Below are positions 3,895-5,319 of a DNA stretch of 5,319 nucleotides, in pieces. The notes under the pieces are model-generated. The model did no database searches. It was not told the DNA's origin and saw only the letters and a list, made by a program, of their open reading frames with translations. The translations under genes and the position numbers were made by a program. The stretch comes from Clostridia bacterium (lineage in GTDB: Bacteria > Bacillota > Clostridia > Oscillospirales > QAMX01): assembly GCA_024404415.1 (NCBI GenBank), contig JAKSPX010000126.1, positions 1 to 5,319 on the forward strand. The letters are read 5' to 3'. Each line of letters opens with the position of its first letter. The first letter of the stretch is position 1.

Positions 3895-4674
3895 ATGAAC
3901 ATTTTCGTCTGCATCAAGCAGGTCCCCGCCACCAACAAGGTGGAGGTGGACCCCGTCACCGGCGTTCTGAAAAGAAACGGTGTCGAAAGCAAAATGAATC
4001 CCTATGATCTCTTCGCGCTCGAAACCGCCCTCCGCCTCAAGGCCGCCCAAGGCGGAAAAGTCGTCGTCGGCACCATGGGGCCCCCGCAGGCGGAAGCCAT
4101 CATCCGCGAGGCCTACATGATGGGCGCGGACGACGGTTACGTCTTCTCCGACCGTCGCCTCGGCGGCGCGGACGTTCTGGCCACCAGCTATACCCTGAGT
4201 CAGGCCATCCAGTCGGTCGGCGATTTTGACCTCATCCTCTGCGGCCGTCAGACCACCGACGGCGACACCGCGCAGGTCGGCCCCGCCATTGCCGAGCACA
4301 TGGGCATTCCCCACGCCGCGTGGGTCAGCAAGCTCACGCCCGCGGGCGACGGCGTGGACGCCGAACAGCAGTTGCAGGACGTCATCGAGACCGTCCACAT
4401 CCCCTTCCCCTGCCTCGTCACAGTGGAGAAGGACATCTTTGTCCCGCGCCTCCCCTCCCTCAAGACGGCGCGCGAGGTGGAAAATAAGCCCGTCCACATC
4501 GAGGGGCTGGATTCCTTCCTCGATACCGACGCGGAGCACTACGGTCTTTCCGGCTCCGCCACGCAGGTGGAGCGCATCTTCCCGCCCGAAAGCGACGTCG
4601 ACCACGAGGTCTTCGAGGGTGCGGACGCGGCGGAAAAGCTTTTAGGCAAGCTCGCCGCGTGGAAATCCATATAA
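3895..4674 (+). CDS. etfB: Electron transfer flavoprotein beta subunit (EtfB/FixA family)
   Basis: EtfB pairs with EtfA to form the soluble FAD flavoprotein that moves electrons between acyl-CoA dehydrogenases, NADH and ferredoxin or quinone. The 259-aa length is typical. The sequence shows the N-terminal FVCIKQVPATNKVEVDP, the NPYD (35-38) with the following FALETALRLK helix, TMGPPQAE (60-67) and the signature CGRQTTDGDTAQVGP (116-130) that contacts the nucleotide or FAD. The TMGPPQA and DGDTAQVGP forms are what I know from electron-bifurcating Clostridia/Thermotoga EtfB proteins, where this subunit binds NADH and the bifurcating FAD. That assignment is inference from motif resemblance. The start has GGAG 6 nt upstream. 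The gene ends in TAA 15 bp before etfA, so the two form an operon. No acyl-CoA dehydrogenase gene lies in the 700 bp upstream. Confidence 0.96.
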   Translation: MNIFVCIKQVPATNKVEVDPVTGVLKRNGVESKMNPYDLFALETALRLKAAQGGKVVVGTMGPPQAEAIIREAYMMGADDGYVFSDRRLGGADVLATSYTLSQAIQSVGDFDLILCGRQTTDGDTAQVGPAIAEHMGIPHAAWVSKLTPAGDGVDAEQQLQDVIETVHIPFPCLVTVEKDIFVPRLPSLKTAREVENKPVHIEGLDSFLDTDAEHYGLSGSATQVERIFPPESDVDHEVFEGADAAEKLLGKLAAWKSI

Positions 4675-4689
4675 GAAAGGGGTCAGATC

Positions 4690-5319
4690 ATGCCGAAAAT
4701 TGCCATTATTGAGAGAAAATGCACCGGATGCGGCGCGTGTGCCGCCGCCTGCCCCTTCGGCGCCATCGACATGAAGGATGGCAAGCCCGAAATGAACGCG
4801 GCCTGCAAGGTCTGCGGCATCTGCGTCAAGACCTGCCCCGAAAAGGCCATTCTGAAGCTCGAAACGCGCACCAAATCGGTCGATAAATCGCTCTGGAAGG
4901 ACATTTTGGTCTATTCCGAGGTCTCCGGCGGAAGACTCCACCCGGTTTCCCTTGAGCTCATCGGCAAGGCAAGAGAACTCGCCGCCCCGCTCGGCTGGAA
5001 GGTAAAGACCGTCCTCGTCGGCGCCGGCGGTGCCCTCCGCGCTGACCGCGGCGGACTTGACTTCGCGGGCGTCTCGGCCCGTGATGCGAACACCTCCCCG
5101 ACGTTGACGCTGACAGGCACGGGCACGGTCGACAACGTGGTGCGCGAGGCCTTCGCGGGTGCGGAGGGCTCGACGATCGGTGTGACGAAGGAAGGACCCG
5201 GTTCCTGGTCGCTTGGCGGGAACTTCAGGATTGACGGGGACGTGAAGGTGAAGGAGGGAACGCTTTCGGTTGACGTTCCCCACACGCTACTGCCGCCGGT
5301 CTACCAGGCCTACAAGTGG
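4690..5319 (+). CDS. etfA: Ferredoxin-fused EtfA N-terminus, running in frame into an unrelated beta-repeat segment; partial
   Basis: The ATG has AAAGGGG 7 nt upstream and follows etfB. Residues 1-57 are a bacterial-type 2x[4Fe-4S] ferredoxin domain: C11, C14, C17, C21-P and C39, C42, C45, C49-P, both clusters complete. Residues 70-111 are the start of EtfA (ILVYSEVSGGRLHPVSLE, then IGKARELAAPLGWKVKTVLVG). Ferredoxin-EtfA fusions of about 400 aa are known in Clostridia, where the extra clusters supply or accept electrons for bifurcation. From about residue 112 the EtfA sequence stops: there is no nucleotide-binding core, and the C-terminal FAD domain could lie only beyond the window. The frame continues with SPTLTLTGTGTV and GVTKEGPGSWSLGGNF, an autotransporter-like repeat. 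The frame is open to the window edge (210 codons). It is either an assembly chimera or a rearranged, presumably inactive etfA. Confidence 0.85.
   Translation, partial: MPKIAIIERKCTGCGACAAACPFGAIDMKDGKPEMNAACKVCGICVKTCPEKAILKLETRTKSVDKSLWKDILVYSEVSGGRLHPVSLELIGKARELAAPLGWKVKTVLVGAGGALRADRGGLDFAGVSARDANTSPTLTLTGTGTVDNVVREAFAGAEGSTIGVTKEGPGSWSLGGNFRIDGDVKVKEGTLSVDVPHTLLPPVYQAYKW
5023..5319 (+). other. PATR-like beta-strand repeat segment joined to etfA
   Basis: Codons after about residue 112 encode a Gly/Thr/Ser-rich stretch. GVTKEGPGSWSLGGNF (164-179) followed by DGDVKVKEGTLSV (182-194) fits the passenger-associated transport repeat pattern (VTKxGxGxWxLxG...V..GTLxV) of large secreted or autotransporter-type surface proteins. 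It then ends in LLPPVYQAYKW, after which the window stops. I recall similar repeats and tails in Verrucomicrobiota/Lentisphaerae surface proteins; this was not searched. Codon choice also changes: upstream C-ending codons (GCC, CTC, ATC, GTC) dominate, downstream ACG, GCG, TCG, GTG and GGT become common. The join falls in GC-rich GGC/GCC codons around 5017-5037. Confidence 0.6.

Noticed and set aside
3475..4007. Plus-strand ORFs at 3475-3660 and 3729-4007 starting with the same residues
   Set aside because: Their similarity comes only from the duplicated 150-bp repeat; the second runs out of frame into etfB.
3790..4605. 271-codon minus-strand ORF over etfB
   Set aside because: Antisense to a clear EtfB with signature motifs; low-complexity product without known motifs.
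4642..5283. 213-codon minus-strand ORF over etfA
   Set aside because: Antisense to the ferredoxin/EtfA frame, which has a ribosome binding site and eight correctly spaced cysteines.

Overview
The window looks like DNA from an uncultured anaerobic, GC-rich bacterium of the Clostridia/gut Firmicutes type. This is inferred from four things: an electron-bifurcating style EtfB followed by a ferredoxin-fused EtfA, GGAGG-type ribosome binding sites, hairpin repeats of a kind I recall from gut Clostridia, and operator sequences that fit the Gram-positive (DinR/LexA) SOS-box consensus. No taxonomic marker gene is present, so this placement is tentative.

Layout. Positions 1-91 are non-coding and hold two clusters of a CTGAAxx heptad. 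Positions 92-1716 (minus strand) form a two-gene phage packaging unit: a 72-aa protein in the usual place of a small terminase subunit, overlapping a complete large terminase subunit (TerL). Positions 1717-1950 are a divergent control region. A TTGAAA-N17-TATAAT promoter fires leftward into the phage genes. Two abutting LexA-like boxes cover its start site, and three copies of a GTGTGAT half-site, two of them in a perfect 19-bp palindrome, lie at and above its -35. A second promoter (TTGCTT-N17-TATAAT, extended -10) fires rightward into a 413-aa cytoplasmic six-hairpin glycoside hydrolase of the GH63/trehalase-like kind (1951-3192).

Positions 3193-3894 (about 700 bp) contain no credible gene but are packed with structure: two inversely oriented double-hairpin repeats; a 150-bp module present twice with only two mismatches, each copy carrying a ladder of four different hairpins joined by GAA; five REP-like hairpins with GTAG at the foot in BIME-like head-to-head pairs; and a 28-bp leader sequence that occurs once before the repeat block and again immediately before etfB.

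Positions 3895-5319 (plus strand) carry etfB and the start of an etfA with an N-terminal 2x[4Fe-4S] ferredoxin domain, 15 bp apart and clearly co-transcribed. EtfB/EtfA form an FAD flavoprotein that passes electrons between NADH, an acyl-CoA dehydrogenase and ferredoxin. The etfA reading frame stops resembling EtfA at about residue 112 (nt ~5023). It continues in frame as a Gly/Thr/Ser-rich beta-strand repeat of the autotransporter (PATR) type with different codon habits, so it is either a real gene fusion or, more likely, a chimeric assembly junction.

The most interesting points are the SOS-box arrangement on a stand-alone terminase operon, the covarying hairpin ladder with its REP-like partners, and the broken etfA.
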